A DNA stretch of 64,000 nucleotides from Candidatus Avirikenella pullistercoris (GTDB lineage Bacteria > Bacteroidota > Bacteroidia > Bacteroidales > Rikenellaceae), in assembly GCA_018710935.1 (NCBI GenBank), contig DVIX01000075.1, forward strand, positions 1 through 64,000, written 5' to 3'. Position 1 is the stretch's first letter. Each line of letters starts with the position of its first letter. Both the position numbers and the translations under genes were made by a program. This document shows, one piece after another, positions 7,270 through 17,005 of the stretch. The notes beneath the pieces were generated by a model, which was not told the DNA's origin, did no database searches, and saw nothing but the letters and a program-made list of their open reading frames with translations.

Positions 7270-9486
7270 TCAAATCAAAGAGAATGCAACGGTCAAACCA
7301 GCCATCACGATAGACACCATACTCATCAATTTAATCAAAATATTTAACGAAGGGCCGGAAGTATCTTTGAAAGGGTCACCGACGGTATCGCCAACGACAG
7401 CCGCCTTATGAGCCTCGCTGCCTTTGCCGCCGAAAGCTCCCTCCTCGATATATTTTTTAGCATTATCCCATGCACCCCCTGCATTCGCCATAAATACAGC
7501 CAGAACAAAACCCGATGCCAATCCTCCGACCAACAATCCCATTACTCCGGCCACACCGAAAATCACTCCGGTCAGAATAGGCACTATTATTGCCAAAATA
7601 GAAGGGAACAACATCTCCCGTTGCGCTCCTTTAGTAGATATTTCCACACAACGGGCATAATCAGGCGTGCCCTCTCCCGTCAGAATGCCTTTTATTTCCC
7701 GGAACTGGCGGCGTACTTCATCGACCATTTTGGCAGCAGCACGTCCCACCGCATTCATAGTAAGGCCGCAGAATACAAACGCCATCATCGAACCGATAAA
7801 CATCCCTACAAGTACTTTGTAATTCATCAGATTCACATCGAACCAGACCATAAAGTCGGCAATAGACGCATTATGTACGACCTCTGCCGTAAGTCCTTCA
7901 GCCGGAGGATTGGAAAGAGTGGTAATCTCTGCTCCCGACTCAATCAAACGGTTTATTCCGATTTTTATCTCCTCTATATAAGATGCCAATAAGGCCAAAG
8001 CGGTCAAGGCAGCAGAACCGATAGCAAACCCTTTCCCGGTAGCGGCAGTAGTATTTCCCAACGCATCCAGCGCATCGGTACGACGCCGTACTTCCGGGTC
8101 CAACCCCGACATTTCGGCATTTCCTCCCGCATTATCGGCAATAGGACCATAAGCATCCGTCGCTAAAGTAATTCCCAACGTAGATAGCATTCCCACCGCA
8201 GCGATACCGATTCCGTATAACCCCATACTCACATCGGTAGCTTCGAAATTACAAGCGAACAGGTAAGACAATGTTATCCCTATCACGACTGCAATTACAG
8301 GAATCGCAGTAGAAAGCATCCCTGTACCTATACCGGATATAATAACGGTAGCTGGCCCTGTCTGCGCATTTTCACTGATTTTCTTCGTAGGCAGGTATGA
8401 ATGGGACGTATAATATTCGGTGGATTGCCCTATCACGATCCCCACAATAAGTCCTGTTATCACGGAAAACGATACTCCTATCCAATGCTCTATTTGCAAA
8501 GCATATAAAATACCGAATGTTGCCAACGCAATCAGTACGGAACTCGTATTCACCCCTTTCCCCAGAGAAGAAAGCAAAGTCCGCATCGTTGCATTTTCTT
8601 TGGTACGCACCAAAAATATTCCCAGTATAGAAAGGACGATACCGATAGCCGCAATCAACATCGGAGCCAAAATCGCTTTCATCTGCATTCCGGGATTCAT
8701 CATAAAGGCCGAAGCCCCCAATGCCGCCGTAGCAAGAATAGAACCGCAATAACTTTCATAAAGGTCGGCCCCCATACCTGCCACATCACCGACATTATCG
8801 CCGACATTATCTGCAATAGTCGCCGGATTACGCGGATCGTCTTCAGGGATTCCCGCTTCTACTTTGCCGACAAGGTCAGCCCCCACATCCGCCGCTTTCG
8901 TATAGATACCTCCCCCTACACGAGCGAATAATGCCTGCGTAGAAGCTCCCATCCCGAAAGTCAGCATAGTCGTAGTAATTATAAGCATCTTTTCCGCCTC
9001 GGAAATACTTTCTACGAAATAATTCAGAATGATGAACCACAAAGAAATATCGAGCAAGCCTAATCCGACAACGACCAAACCCATTACAGCCCCGCTACGG
9101 AATGCTACTTTCAACCCTTCATTCAGAGAACGGCTCGCCGCATTCGCTGTACGTGCCGACGCATAAGTAGCTGTCTTCATACCGAAATACCCCGCCAGCC
9201 CGGAGAAAAAACCACCTGTAAGAAATGCCGCAGGCACCCAATTATTCTGAAGATGAAAAGCAGCAAGAATAACGAATAAAATACATAAACACAGGAAAAC
9301 CCAACCGACTACCTTATACTGCTGGCGAAGATAACTCATTGCTCCTTGCCGGACATACTGCGCTATCTCCTTCATCCTGTCCGTACCTTCATCCTCTTTC
9401 ATTAATTGACGAAAAAAATACCATGCAAAACTCAATGCAAGGATAGAGGCCACCGGTACCATCCAAAATAGAGTAGGAATATTCAT
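7270..9486 (-). CDS. hppA: K+-dependent membrane pyrophosphatase (Na+ and/or H+ pump)
   Basis: This 738-residue polytopic enzyme couples hydrolysis of pyrophosphate to cation export across the inner membrane. Visible family marks are the pyrophosphate-binding loop [20 protein letters not shown], the [19 protein letters not shown] acidic motif, and the C-terminal [19 protein letters not shown]. Near residue 477 it reads [10 protein letters not shown]. The Ala and Gly in this motif mark the K+-requiring class, whereas K+-independent pumps read GNTTKATTKG. Characterised K+-dependent enzymes of Bacteroides pump Na+ or both Na+ and H+, so the ion here is probably Na+ with or without H+. It is transcribed alone and ends at the shared terminator. 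Confidence 0.95.
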   Translation of the reverse strand: MNIPTLFWMVPVASILALSFAWYFFRQLMKEDEGTDRMKEIAQYVRQGAMSYLRQQYKVVGWVFLCLCILFVILAAFHLQNNWVPAAFLTGGFFSGLAGYFGMKTATYASARTANAASRSLNEGLKVAFRSGAVMGLVVVGLGLLDISLWFIILNYFVESISEAEKMLIITTTMLTFGMGASTQALFARVGGGIYTKAADVGADLVGKVEAGIPEDDPRNPATIADNVGDNVGDVAGMGADLYESYCGSILATAALGASAFMMNPGMQMKAILAPMLIAAIGIVLSILGIFLVRTKENATMRTLLSSLGKGVNTSSVLIALATFGILYALQIEHWIGVSFSVITGLIVGIVIGQSTEYYTSHSYLPTKKISENAQTGPATVIISGIGTGMLSTAIPVIAVVIGITLSYLFACNFEATDVSMGLYGIGIAAVGMLSTLGITLATDAYGPIADNAGGNAEMSGLDPEVRRRTDALDALGNTTAATGKGFAIGSAALTALALLASYIEEIKIGINRLIESGAEITTLSNPPAEGLTAEVVHNASIADFMVWFDVNLMNYKVLVGMFIGSMMAFVFCGLTMNAVGRAAAKMVDEVRRQFREIKGILTGEGTPDYARCVEISTKGAQREMLFPSILAIIVPILTGVIFGVAGVMGLLVGGLASGFVLAVFMANAGGAWDNAKKYIEEGAFGGKGSEAHKAAVVGDTVGDPFKDTSGPSLNILIKLMSMVSIVMAGLTVAFSLI

Positions 9487-9740
9487 AATTGATCTTTTAA
9501 GTTTGAAATTATATTAATATCAATATTTTCAATGCTCCTATAACATTGCAATCTTTCCTCTCTACTCCAGGACTGCGGCATCCTGCCATGCCCCTTCTGT
9601 TGTTTCACAGGTAAATTGCAATCACATATCCGACACACATACCCACAAGCTCATTCTTCTTAATCCTCCTTATATACAATAACAATCAATAAACTATCCG
9701 TTTCCCATTCATTTTATCATCCCGCCCGATAAAACAAAAC

Positions 9741-10100
9741 TTATTCTTTGTTCAATTTGAGAATGCTTTTCAGTATAATGATATTACTATTTATCTTCTC
9801 AAAATAATCATGGGGAAAGAAAATACTCTTAAAAAATTCAAAAAGCACGATAACCATCAATGCAGAAATAAAAATCATCTGATAATCGCGGGGATACAAT
9901 AAAAAAAGCACTAATGCCAATACCGGAACGAACTTGATTATCCATGTATTGATCCTGTAAAACCGGATAAACCGTTTGTTTCTGTGTTCCAATAATGAAA
10001 TATGCTCTTCTATGATTTCCGGATTCGAAATATTCCTTTTCAGATATTCCAACTCATCCTTAGTATAAGGCAAATACTCCGCAAGCAAAAAATCGATCAT
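9741..10100 (-). CDS. Small membrane protein of unknown function
   Basis: The 119-residue protein has a charged N-terminal segment (KDELEYLKRNISNPEIIEEHISLLEHRNKRFIRFYRIN) and two closely spaced membrane helices at about 52-68 and 73-91. A cytoplasmic helix follows (INSNIIILKSILKLNKE). I recognise no family. Base composition is more AT-rich than its neighbours, and an upstream gap of about 90 bases contains the terminator of the PorT-like gene, so it may have its own weak promoter or depend on read-through. The ATG start is preceded by AT-rich sequence without a clear binding site. Confidence 0.6.
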   Translation of the reverse strand: MIDFLLAEYLPYTKDELEYLKRNISNPEIIEEHISLLEHRNKRFIRFYRINTWIIKFVPVLALVLFLLYPRDYQMIFISALMVIVLFEFFKSIFFPHDYFEKINSNIIILKSILKLNKE

Positions 10101-10130
10101 AAATACAAAATTTTTCTAAATGTATATAAA

Positions 10131-10169
10131 AAAACGGAAATATAAAAGGCTATTTCATATTTCCGTTTT
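10131..10169 (-). terminator. Terminator of the PorT-like gene
   Basis: A perfect 13-bp stem (AAAACGGAAATAT and its complement) with a 13-base loop, followed on the minus strand by a T-rich run. It lies 20 bases after the stop codon at 10189. Confidence 0.85.
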
Positions 10170-10188
10170 CAAATTATAAGTATTTTAT

Positions 10189-10812
10189 CTAAAACCGCCA
10201 TCCGAATGTCAACTGCCATGCACCATTTTTTCCATTCACCCTATCAATCATCGTCTGCAAATCCCCTTTATCGAAGAAAGAGCTGGAGATATCGTAACTC
10301 TTTCTGACGGTTTTTAAGAAACCGAAAGAGTAATTCACCCCGATATTCAACCCCAGCCTGAATTGGTAGTCCAAACCGACGATTCCGCCTACGTCGCCCC
10401 GTTTAAAAGCATCCTTTACATTAACCGTAATTTTCTCGCTTTTTGTCTTTGCCGAAACAAGCGCACTGAACTGAGGCCCCAGAAATACATCCAAACCACC
10501 GATCAGATTGTATTTCACAACGACCGGAATATTGATATAATTCAACTTCATTTTGGCGTCGAACTCTTCATAATTATACACATATTTATAATTCGCCCCT
10601 TGTTGGGAAAACATAGCCGCCACCTCTATTCCCAATTTCGAAAAATCGATTCCGGCAAATACTCCGACATTCAAACCGGCCCTCGCCTCTTTGCCCCCCT
10701 TCGTTATTTTGGAAGCGTTAATCCCCACACGAGGCCCGAAACCAAAGCTCTGGGCTACAGCAATATCTGCCGACAAAAATAAAATACATACGATAAGAAT
10801 AAATTTCTTCAT
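10189..10812 (-). CDS. PorT-like outer-membrane beta-barrel protein
   Basis: The 207-residue protein has a signal peptide ending at AVAQ. It then shows alternating strands typical of small 8-strand barrels: FGFGPRVGINASKI, ARAGLNVGVFAGIDF, GIEVAAMFSQQGANYKY, YINIPVVVKYNLIGGLDVFLGPQFSALVSAK, VGGIVGLDYQFRLGLNIGVNYSFGF. The last residues AWQLTFGWRF end in an aromatic residue as outer-membrane proteins do. It belongs to the broad PorT / outer-membrane-beta-barrel group of Bacteroidota. Membership says little about function, and PorT itself is a type IX secretion part, but most relatives are not. It has a -7 box upstream and a strong terminator, so it is a single-gene unit. Confidence 0.82.
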   Translation of the reverse strand: MKKFILIVCILFLSADIAVAQSFGFGPRVGINASKITKGGKEARAGLNVGVFAGIDFSKLGIEVAAMFSQQGANYKYVYNYEEFDAKMKLNYINIPVVVKYNLIGGLDVFLGPQFSALVSAKTKSEKITVNVKDAFKRGDVGGIVGLDYQFRLGLNIGVNYSFGFLKTVRKSYDISSSFFDKGDLQTMIDRVNGKNGAWQLTFGWRF

Positions 10813-10834
10813 AATACTATTTTTAGAGTCATTG

Positions 10835-10842
10835 CAAAGATA
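10835..10842 (-). promoter_or_regulatory. -7 box of the PorT-like gene
   Basis: TATCTTTG on the minus strand, a full match to TAnnTTTG, 22 bases upstream of the ATG. No TTTG is present at the -33 spacing. Confidence 0.55.
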
Positions 10843-10881
10843 ATAAAAAACGGTGCTTGTTTCCCCGTTCTTTCGATTTAA

Positions 10882-10912
10882 TTTTTAAATTAAGAAATTA
10901 TTGTTATCTTTG
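10882..10912 (+). promoter_or_regulatory. Promoter of rimP-nusA-infB
   Basis: TTTT (10882-10885), 19 bases, then TATCTTTG (10905-10912), a full -7 match. Transcription should start near 10919, leaving a leader of about 58 bases that contains the hairpin at 10932-10955. Confidence 0.65.
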
Positions 10913-10931
10913 CAACAGTTGGAAGATAGTG

Positions 10932-10955
10932 AAAGGGGACAGCAGTCCCCTTTTT
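10932..10955 (+). terminator. Terminator-like hairpin in the rimP leader (possible attenuator)
   Basis: The left arm AAAGGGGAC (10932-10940), loop AGCA and right arm GTCCCCTTT (10945-10953), then more T, form a textbook intrinsic terminator. It lies about 14 bases after the predicted transcription start and 22 bases before the rimP ATG. Nothing upstream needs ending in this direction, because the previous gene is divergent. The hairpin is therefore best read as a regulatory element of the operon that encodes NusA. Confidence 0.7.
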
Positions 10956-10976
10956 ATATGTAAAACATTTTTATAA

Positions 10977-11441
10977 ATGATTTCAAAAGAGACTATACAG
11001 AGTATCGTAGAGCCCTATCTGGCGGAAAAAGGTTTTTTCCTCGTCAGTATCAAATGTTCTCCTGCCAACGAAATAGAGATTTTAATAGACAGCATGGAAA
11101 GCATCGATATCGACCAATGCATACAACTGAGCAGATATATCGAAACCCGGCTGAACCGGGACGAAGAAGATTTCGAACTGACTGTCGGCTCGGCCGGCAT
11201 CGGCGATCCGTTCAAAATTCCGGAACAATACCGAAAACATACCGGAAAAGAAGTAGAAGTCGTACTGCGGAACGGGAACAAACTGAAAGGCATCCTTTCC
11301 GACGTACAGGAAAATACGATTAAAATAACCTATGAAAAGAAAATGCCGGTAGAAGGGAAGAAAAAGAAAGAGATCATTTCGGTAACCGACGAATTACTTT
11401 TCAGCGACATAAAAACAACCCGCTTAGTGATTAAATTTTAA
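10977..11441 (+). CDS. rimP: Ribosome maturation factor RimP
   Basis: This 154-residue protein is needed for late maturation of the 30S subunit. The N-terminal domain contains YLAEKGFFLVSIKCSPANEIEILIDSMESIDIDQCIQLSR and the family hallmark ELTVGSAGIGDPFK (about 63-77, the usual S-P-G-x-x-x-P site), followed by QYRKHTGKEVEVVLRNG and the C-terminal SH3-like domain with KLKGILSDVQENTIKI. The length is typical. It is the first gene of the conserved rimP-nusA-infB cluster, with a 37-base gap to nusA. The leader hairpin at 10932-10955 probably controls it. Confidence 0.95.
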   Translation: MISKETIQSIVEPYLAEKGFFLVSIKCSPANEIEILIDSMESIDIDQCIQLSRYIETRLNRDEEDFELTVGSAGIGDPFKIPEQYRKHTGKEVEVVLRNGNKLKGILSDVQENTIKITYEKKMPVEGKKKKEIISVTDELLFSDIKTTRLVIKF

Positions 11442-11478
11442 CGACAACGAAATACAAACATTTAGAAATTAGCATAAA

Positions 11479-12714
11479 ATGGATAACTTAAATTTGATAA
11501 ACTCCTTCGCCGAGTTCAAAGAATTAAAGAATATAGACAAATCCACGATGGTAAGCGTATTGGAAGATGTATTCCGCAACATGCTTATCAAAACATACGA
11601 GACGGACGAAAATTTCGATATCATTATCAATTTGGATAAAGGCGACTTTGAAATATGGCGTAACCGTACGGTTGTGAACGACGATGAATTCGAAAATCCC
11701 AATCAGGAAATAACGCTCACCGAAGCAAAAAAGATAGACCCTACTTACGAAGTGGGAGAAGAAGTGGCCGAAGAGATAAAACTGAGTTCTTTCGGGCGCC
11801 GTTCAGTTCTGTCCCTGCGCCAGAACCTCGCTTCACGCATCCTCGACTTAGAAAAAGCAAACCTCTATAACAAATATAAAGAACGTATCGGAGAGATCGT
11901 TACAGGAGAAGTTTACCAAGTATGGAAAAAAGAGATATTGGTATTAGACGACGAGGGCAACGAACTGGTTTTGCCCCGTACGGAACAGATACCTACCGAC
12001 TTTTTCAGAAAAGGCGATACCATACGTGCCATTGTTTACAAAGTGGACATGCGTAACAACAGCCCGGTAATCATCCTGTCGCGTACGGCTCCGGAATTCC
12101 TGCAACGCCTGTTCGAACAGGAAGTACCCGAAATATTCGACGGGCTTATCACAATCAAAAAAATCGTACGTATCCCGGGCGAACGTGCCAAAGTAGCCGT
12201 GGAATCCTACGACGAACGTATCGACCCGGTAGGCGCATGCGTCGGAATGAAAGGTTCACGCATCTACACTATCGTACGTGAATTGAGAAACGAAAATATA
12301 GATGTCATCAATTATACGACCAATACCTCGTTGCTGATCCAACGGGCATTGAATCCGGCTAAAATCACCTCTATCAGCATCGACGAAGAGAACAAAACCG
12401 CTTCCGTACACCTGAAACCATCGGAAGTATCGCTCGCTATCGGGAAAGGCGGGTTGAATATCAAATTGGCCTCCATGCTGACCGGATACGATATAGACGT
12501 ATATCGCGATACGGAAGAAGAAGAGGACGATGTGGATCTGGATGAATTTACCGACGAAATCGAACCGTGGATTATCGAACAATTCAAGAAAATCGGTTGC
12601 GACACGGCTAAAAGCGTGCTGAGCTACTCGGTAGAAGATCTTGCAAGACGCACGGATTTAGAAGAAGAAACCATTGCTGAAATAGTGAACATATTGAAAT
12701 CCGAATTCGAATAA
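11479..12714 (+). CDS. nusA: Transcription termination/antitermination protein NusA
   Basis: This 411-residue RNA polymerase accessory factor modulates pausing, termination and antitermination. It has an N-terminal polymerase-binding domain (residues 1-130, with KIDPTYEVGEEVAEEI and SVLSLRQNLASRILDLEKANLY), then an S1 domain (about 135-200, GEIVTGEVYQVWKKEILVLDDEG), then tandem KH domains with VGACVGMKGSRIYTIVRELRNENIDVI and SLAIGKGGLNIKLASMLTGYDIDV. A short C-terminal helix-hairpin part follows (KSVLSYSVEDLARRTDLEEETI). It lacks the two acidic repeats of the E. coli protein, as is normal outside Gammaproteobacteria. It lies between rimP and infB. A leader hairpin ahead of its operon raises the possibility of autoregulation. 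Confidence 0.96.
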   Translation: MDNLNLINSFAEFKELKNIDKSTMVSVLEDVFRNMLIKTYETDENFDIIINLDKGDFEIWRNRTVVNDDEFENPNQEITLTEAKKIDPTYEVGEEVAEEIKLSSFGRRSVLSLRQNLASRILDLEKANLYNKYKERIGEIVTGEVYQVWKKEILVLDDEGNELVLPRTEQIPTDFFRKGDTIRAIVYKVDMRNNSPVIILSRTAPEFLQRLFEQEVPEIFDGLITIKKIVRIPGERAKVAVESYDERIDPVGACVGMKGSRIYTIVRELRNENIDVINYTTNTSLLIQRALNPAKITSISIDEENKTASVHLKPSEVSLAIGKGGLNIKLASMLTGYDIDVYRDTEEEEDDVDLDEFTDEIEPWIIEQFKKIGCDTAKSVLSYSVEDLARRTDLEEETIAEIVNILKSEFE

Positions 12715-12744
12715 TAACCTCTGAAAATTTCCGCAAGACATGGT

Positions 12745-12776
12745 TTTGCAGAATAGCTGATAAACAAGTATCTTTG
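12745..12776 (+). promoter_or_regulatory. Internal promoter directly upstream of infB
   Basis: TTTG (12745-12748), exactly 20 bases, then TATCTTTG (12769-12776). This is a perfect match to the phylum consensus. Transcription would start near 12783, 30 bases before the infB ATG. Confidence 0.8.
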
Positions 12777-12812
12777 TAATATAAATGCCGATAAAAGGGG
12801 GAAAAATAAAAT

Positions 12813-15542
12813 ATGGCAAATGAAAAAAAATTAAGACTCAGTGGAATTGCCCGCCAGTTAAACGTCGGGCAAGGTACTTTGATTGAATTTCTTGAAAATA
12901 AAGGTATCAAAGCCGAACACGGCCCGAATACCATTATCGACAACAATACTTATGAATTAATCGTTAAGGAATTCGGCAAAGGGAAAACCATTGAGAAAGT
13001 AAATATCAGGGAAAAAATAAAAACAAAAAACGAAACGATCTCCCTCGGAGATATTAAGGAAAACCATACCGGAAGAAATGACGACGATGAACCCATAAAA
13101 GAAGAGGTTATCGTTAAAACATCCATTATAGACAAACCTATCGAATTCAAAATGCCCAAAGTTGTCGGTAAAATAGATTTGGATGCCGATAAGAAACGGA
13201 GAGAAGAACAACAGAGGAAACAACGGGAAGCTGCCGAACAAGCTGCTAAACAAAAAGCTGCTGAAATTGCCAAAAGCGCTCCGGTTGCACAGGCCGAACA
13301 AAAACCGCTCGACGGGCAGAACAACGATAAAAACAACAACGATGTTTTCCGGCTGAAAGAACCGGAAAAATTGTCGGGCCCTAAAATCATCGGCAAAATA
13401 GACCTCAACTCATTCGAGAAAAAACGTACGGATATTGCAGATAAAGGAAAGAAAAACAAGAGAAAGAGAATCAAAAAAGATTCCAAGGTCGATATCAATG
13501 AGTTGAAAAACACTACCCAACCTGCCGATAAACACCAGGGAGGGAACAACAACCAGCAACATAACAAACCCGGCAACGGCGTACAAAACAATAATAAAAA
13601 GAACAAACAACGTCCGAAACCCGCAATCGTAAAACAGGAAATCAGCGACGAAGACGTACAGAAACAGATAAAAGATACATTGGCACGCCTTACCGCCAAA
13701 GGCAGCAAATCCAAAAGTTCCAAATACAGAAAAGATAAACGCGAAGCTATCTCCGCTCGTATAAACGAAGAGATAGAACGCCAAGAACAGGAGAAAAACG
13801 TACTGAAACTCACGGAATTCGTTACGGTAAGCGACCTTGCCAAAATGATGGATGTACCTGTTACGGATGTCATTACCGCATGTATGAACTTAGGATTGAT
13901 GGTATCTATCAATCAACGACTGGATGCGGAAGCATTGGTTATCGTAGCGGAAGAGTTCGGGCACAAAGTGGAATTCGTTTCCGTAGATATACAGGAATCC
14001 ATTGCCCATGAAGAGGACAAACCGGAAGATTTGTTGCCGCGTCCGCCCATCGTAACGGTTATGGGGCACGTGGACCACGGAAAAACTTCATTATTGGACT
14101 TTATCCGTAAATCGAACGTGATAGCGGACGAAGCAGGGGGAATTACCCAACATATCGGCGCTTACAGCGTGAAAATGGACGACGGGCGAAGAATCACCTT
14201 CCTCGACACTCCCGGACACGAAGCGTTTACCGCTATGCGTGCACGTGGAGCCAGTGTTACCGACGTAGCGATTATCATCGTTGCAGCCGATGACAATGTG
14301 ATGCCGCAAACCGTAGAAGCTATCAACCACGCTTCTGCCGCAGGCGTTCCCATTGTATTCGCTATCAACAAAATAGACAAAGAAGGTGCCAACCCTGACA
14401 AAATCAGAGAACAACTCGCCGCAATGAATTACCTTGTGGAAGATTGGGGCGGAAAATACCAATCGCAGGAAATTTCTGCAAAAAAAGGGGTGAACGTCGA
14501 TCAGTTGCTCGAAAAAGTATTGCTGGAAGCCGAATTGCTCGATCTGAAAGCAAACCCGAACAAGAAAGCCAACGGCGTTATCATCGAATCTTCTCTCGAC
14601 AAAGGGCGCGGTTATGTATCGACCGTATTGGTACAGGGCGGTACATTGAAGATAGGCGATGTAATGCTTTCCGGAACTTATACCGGAAGGGTTAAGGCAA
14701 TGTTCAACGAACGGGGGAAACGAATCGACGAGGCAACTCCTGCAACCCCCGTTTTGGTACTAGGACTGAACGGAGCACCCCAAGCCGGCGACAGCTTCAA
14801 TGTTATGGACGACGACAAACAGGCTCGGGAAATCGCCAACAAACGGGAACAACTGCAACGCATGCAGGGACTGAAAACCCAAAAACATATCACGCTGGAC
14901 GAAATCGGCCGCCGTATCGCCATAGGAAACTTCCAAGAATTGAACATCATTGTTAAAGGGGATGTGGACGGTTCCGTAGAGGCATTGACCGACTCCTTAA
15001 TCAAAGAGTCCAAAGATGAAGTACAAGTAAACGTGATACACAAAGCAGTAGGCCAAATCTCCGAATCGGACGTATTGTTAGCCGCAGCATCGAATGCCGT
15101 GATTATCGGTTTCCAGGTTCGCCCGTCGGCAAGTGCACGCCGCTTAGCTGAAAAAGAAGAGATAGAAATCCGGCTTTACTCCATTATTTACGATGCTATC
15201 AACGATATCAAAGACGCTATCGTAGGTATGCTCGCTCCCGAAACCAAAGAAGAAATCGTATGCTCGGTGGAAGTTATGGAAATCTTCAAAATTTCCAAAG
15301 TCGGGACAGTGGCAGGTTGTTTAGTCCGGGAAGGTAAAATTTCCAGAAATACCAAAGTACGTATCATCCGCGACGGTATCGTAATCTACACCGGGAAATT
15401 AGGCTCTTTAAAACGATTCAAAGACGATGCGAAAGAGGTTGCTTCCGGATTGGAATGCGGGCTTAACATCGAAGGATATAACGATATCAAAGTTGGAGAT
15501 ATAATCGAAGGATACGAAGAAGTAGAAGTTCAACGCAAATAA
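12813..15542 (+). CDS. infB: Translation initiation factor IF-2
   Basis: This 909-residue GTPase places initiator tRNA on the 30S subunit and promotes subunit joining. It has an N-terminal helix-turn-helix ([23 protein letters not shown]) and a long low-complexity, K/E/Q/N-rich linker (about 70-300). A second IF2-N motif follows ([19 protein letters not shown]), then the G domain with G1 GHVDHGKT (about 417-424), G3 DTPGHEAF and G4 NKID, and the C-terminal domains ending with the initiator-tRNA-binding part (LIREGKISR-type [18 protein letters not shown]). The linker contains three DLD/DLN-type repeats around KVVGKIDLD and KIIGKIDLN. It follows nusA after 98 bases that hold a perfect promoter, and a strong terminator follows. 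Confidence 0.97.
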   Translation: MANEKKLRLSGIARQLNVGQGTLIEFLENKGIKAEHGPNTIIDNNTYELIVKEFGKGKTIEKVNIREKIKTKNETISLGDIKENHTGRNDDDEPIKEEVIVKTSIIDKPIEFKMPKVVGKIDLDADKKRREEQQRKQREAAEQAAKQKAAEIAKSAPVAQAEQKPLDGQNNDKNNNDVFRLKEPEKLSGPKIIGKIDLNSFEKKRTDIADKGKKNKRKRIKKDSKVDINELKNTTQPADKHQGGNNNQQHNKPGNGVQNNNKKNKQRPKPAIVKQEISDEDVQKQIKDTLARLTAKGSKSKSSKYRKDKREAISARINEEIERQEQEKNVLKLTEFVTVSDLAKMMDVPVTDVITACMNLGLMVSINQRLDAEALVIVAEEFGHKVEFVSVDIQESIAHEEDKPEDLLPRPPIVTVMGHVDHGKTSLLDFIRKSNVIADEAGGITQHIGAYSVKMDDGRRITFLDTPGHEAFTAMRARGASVTDVAIIIVAADDNVMPQTVEAINHASAAGVPIVFAINKIDKEGANPDKIREQLAAMNYLVEDWGGKYQSQEISAKKGVNVDQLLEKVLLEAELLDLKANPNKKANGVIIESSLDKGRGYVSTVLVQGGTLKIGDVMLSGTYTGRVKAMFNERGKRIDEATPATPVLVLGLNGAPQAGDSFNVMDDDKQAREIANKREQLQRMQGLKTQKHITLDEIGRRIAIGNFQELNIIVKGDVDGSVEALTDSLIKESKDEVQVNVIHKAVGQISESDVLLAAASNAVIIGFQVRPSASARRLAEKEEIEIRLYSIIYDAINDIKDAIVGMLAPETKEEIVCSVEVMEIFKISKVGTVAGCLVREGKISRNTKVRIIRDGIVIYTGKLGSLKRFKDDAKEVASGLECGLNIEGYNDIKVGDIIEGYEEVEVQRK

Positions 15543-15562
15543 AAATCTTTGGTCCCCTATAA

Positions 15563-15594
15563 AAAACCTCCGGATAATATTATCCGGAGGTTTT
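15563..15594. terminator. Bidirectional terminator after infB
   Basis: A perfect 32-base palindrome (16-bp arms, A4 then CCTCCGGATAAT) flanked by A- and T-rich sequence. It serves both infB and the convergent DUF1847 gene. Confidence 0.92.
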
Positions 15595-15623
15595 ATTATT
15601 AAAGAAATTTCACAGGCTCTTTC

Positions 15624-16292
15624 CTATTTATTTTCCAACTTTTTCCGATAATAACTATTGGCCGTATAAAGAACCGCCGCAGGATTATGCCCCGTCACCC
15701 TGTCCTTCGTCACCAAAGTAGTGGCATAAGCCTCTGAATATTTATAAAACAGGCTATCGTGCCCGACACACAATCCTATCACCACATTCAAATCCGTTTT
15801 TTCCCGATTCAGTAAACGCGCCTGCAACACCGGATTGCACATAGCCGCCCCTATCGATTCGCACTCTTTGGGAATCCCGAGCGAAGATTTCTCCACTCCT
15901 GCAACCTTACAAACTACCGAATAGGGTTCGAAACCATTTTTCCTCAATATACGGGCAAAAATACGTGCCTCATTCACCAACCCCACACAATTAGCGATAC
16001 CTATTTTCTTCGCTCCGATTTTCCGGGCAAATTCCATAATCTCCTCTACCCGTGTCAATCGTCCGTACCCCTCATACTCTACTTCGGCCGACGCGACCAT
16101 AACCTTATGATTGTCTTCTTCCGTATAACGTTCCAAAGCCCACTCCCAATCTTCCTTATCCAGATGGGTTGTCAGGCAGAATTCCGGATAAGTACCCGTC
16201 TGATACCTGCAATTCTGTGTTCCGCAATCTACACACGAAAGGGGAACGCAGCTTTCTTTATCTTTCCCGTTCATAACTACTTGTATTTTCAT
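15624..16292 (-). CDS. DUF1847 (cysteine-rich, metal-binding-like) protein
   Basis: The 222-residue protein starts with the ATG at 16292, 13 bases after the preceding stop. An upstream in-frame start at 16415 would overlap the previous gene by 110 bases and encodes a run unlike the family. The N-terminus carries the hallmark cysteine cluster CVPLSCVDCGTQNC followed by GTYPEFCLTTHLD, which could hold a metal or Fe-S centre. The rest, IGAKKIGIANCVGLVNEARIF and VVIGLCVGHDSLFYKYS, with GHNPAAVLYTANSYYRKKL at the end, is the conserved DUF1847 core. The family occurs in anaerobes and its role is unknown. It is probably co-transcribed with the SPOR-like gene. Confidence 0.85.
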   Translation of the reverse strand: MKIQVVMNGKDKESCVPLSCVDCGTQNCRYQTGTYPEFCLTTHLDKEDWEWALERYTEEDNHKVMVASAEVEYEGYGRLTRVEEIMEFARKIGAKKIGIANCVGLVNEARIFARILRKNGFEPYSVVCKVAGVEKSSLGIPKECESIGAAMCNPVLQARLLNREKTDLNVVIGLCVGHDSLFYKYSEAYATTLVTKDRVTGHNPAAVLYTANSYYRKKLENK

Positions 16293-16305
16293 TGCTGAAT
16301 ACCGG

Positions 16306-16812
16306 CTATTCCTGCAATACAGGAGCAAGCCCTTCCCCCGGAATAACGCTTTCCGGCCTGCCCGTAGGCGACATAGGCATTCCTTCTCCGAACACTTGAA
16401 CCGGAAAATTCTCACTTACCACGAATGCCGTAGGAAAACTCTCCAATACTCTCCCCCATAAAATAATCGCCTCTTCCCGCGTAAGAAAATCCCCTGCTGT
16501 CACTTTAAAATAAGGCGCTGTATAATCTATATAGGTCGGAATATCGGGAAACATCTCTGCAAACCGTTTCTGGGCAGCTTCGGACTCTGCACGCGCCGAC
16601 TGTCCGTTGTCGAAATAAATACGTACCCGGTACCCCCGTATCATATCGGAAGGAGCACCCTGTTCAAAAATGAAAAACGTATCGCAATTCAAATTTACAA
16701 CAGCCCCGTCTTTGGAAGGCGTTGCCAATTCCTGAACCAACCGGGCAGGAGTAGTCTGCGCAAAAGCAAAACACGAACAACACAATGAAAAAAGCAAAAA
16801 GATGTATCTCAT
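16306..16812 (-). CDS. Exported SPOR-domain-like protein
   Basis: The 168-residue protein is started here at the ATG at 16812, so the signal peptide begins MRYIFLLFSLCCSCFAFAQ. A TTG further upstream is possible but unnecessary. The mature domain IRGYRVRIYFDNGQSARAESEAAQKRF... IDYTAPYFKVTAGDFLTREEA... FVVSENFPV has the alternating pattern of the SPOR fold, which binds denuded peptidoglycan: strand, Q-S/A-R helix, Y-x-V-x-x-G-D-F, and helix. It is periplasmic. It is the first gene of a pair with DUF1847, 13 bases downstream. The peptidoglycan role is by family and not tested. Confidence 0.75.
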   Translation of the reverse strand: MRYIFLLFSLCCSCFAFAQTTPARLVQELATPSKDGAVVNLNCDTFFIFEQGAPSDMIRGYRVRIYFDNGQSARAESEAAQKRFAEMFPDIPTYIDYTAPYFKVTAGDFLTREEAIILWGRVLESFPTAFVVSENFPVQVFGEGMPMSPTGRPESVIPGEGLAPVLQE

Positions 16813-17005
16813 TTCCTTAAATATTATCCTGAACAAAGATAGAAAATTAATATTGAAAATAAAGCCGGTTTACAGAGTGAAAAACACGATCACGCTCCTT
16901 TACGGTTTTCTGCAATCAAAACTCTGCCCCACCTCCGTTTCCTACACCATCCTATTTCGTCAAAAAAACGGATAAGCCATTTTGCTTTAACCTTATTCTC
17001 CCTGT

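Noticed and set aside
12950-13912. A 320-codon minus-strand frame opposite infB
   Set aside because: It lies entirely inside infB, opposite the low-complexity K/E-rich linker, and its translation is a Ser/Phe/Leu-rich shadow with no family resemblance.
16293-16415. An N-terminal extension of the DUF1847 protein
   Set aside because: The extra 41 codons overlap the SPOR-like gene by 110 bases and read as its out-of-frame shadow. The family starts just before the cysteine cluster.
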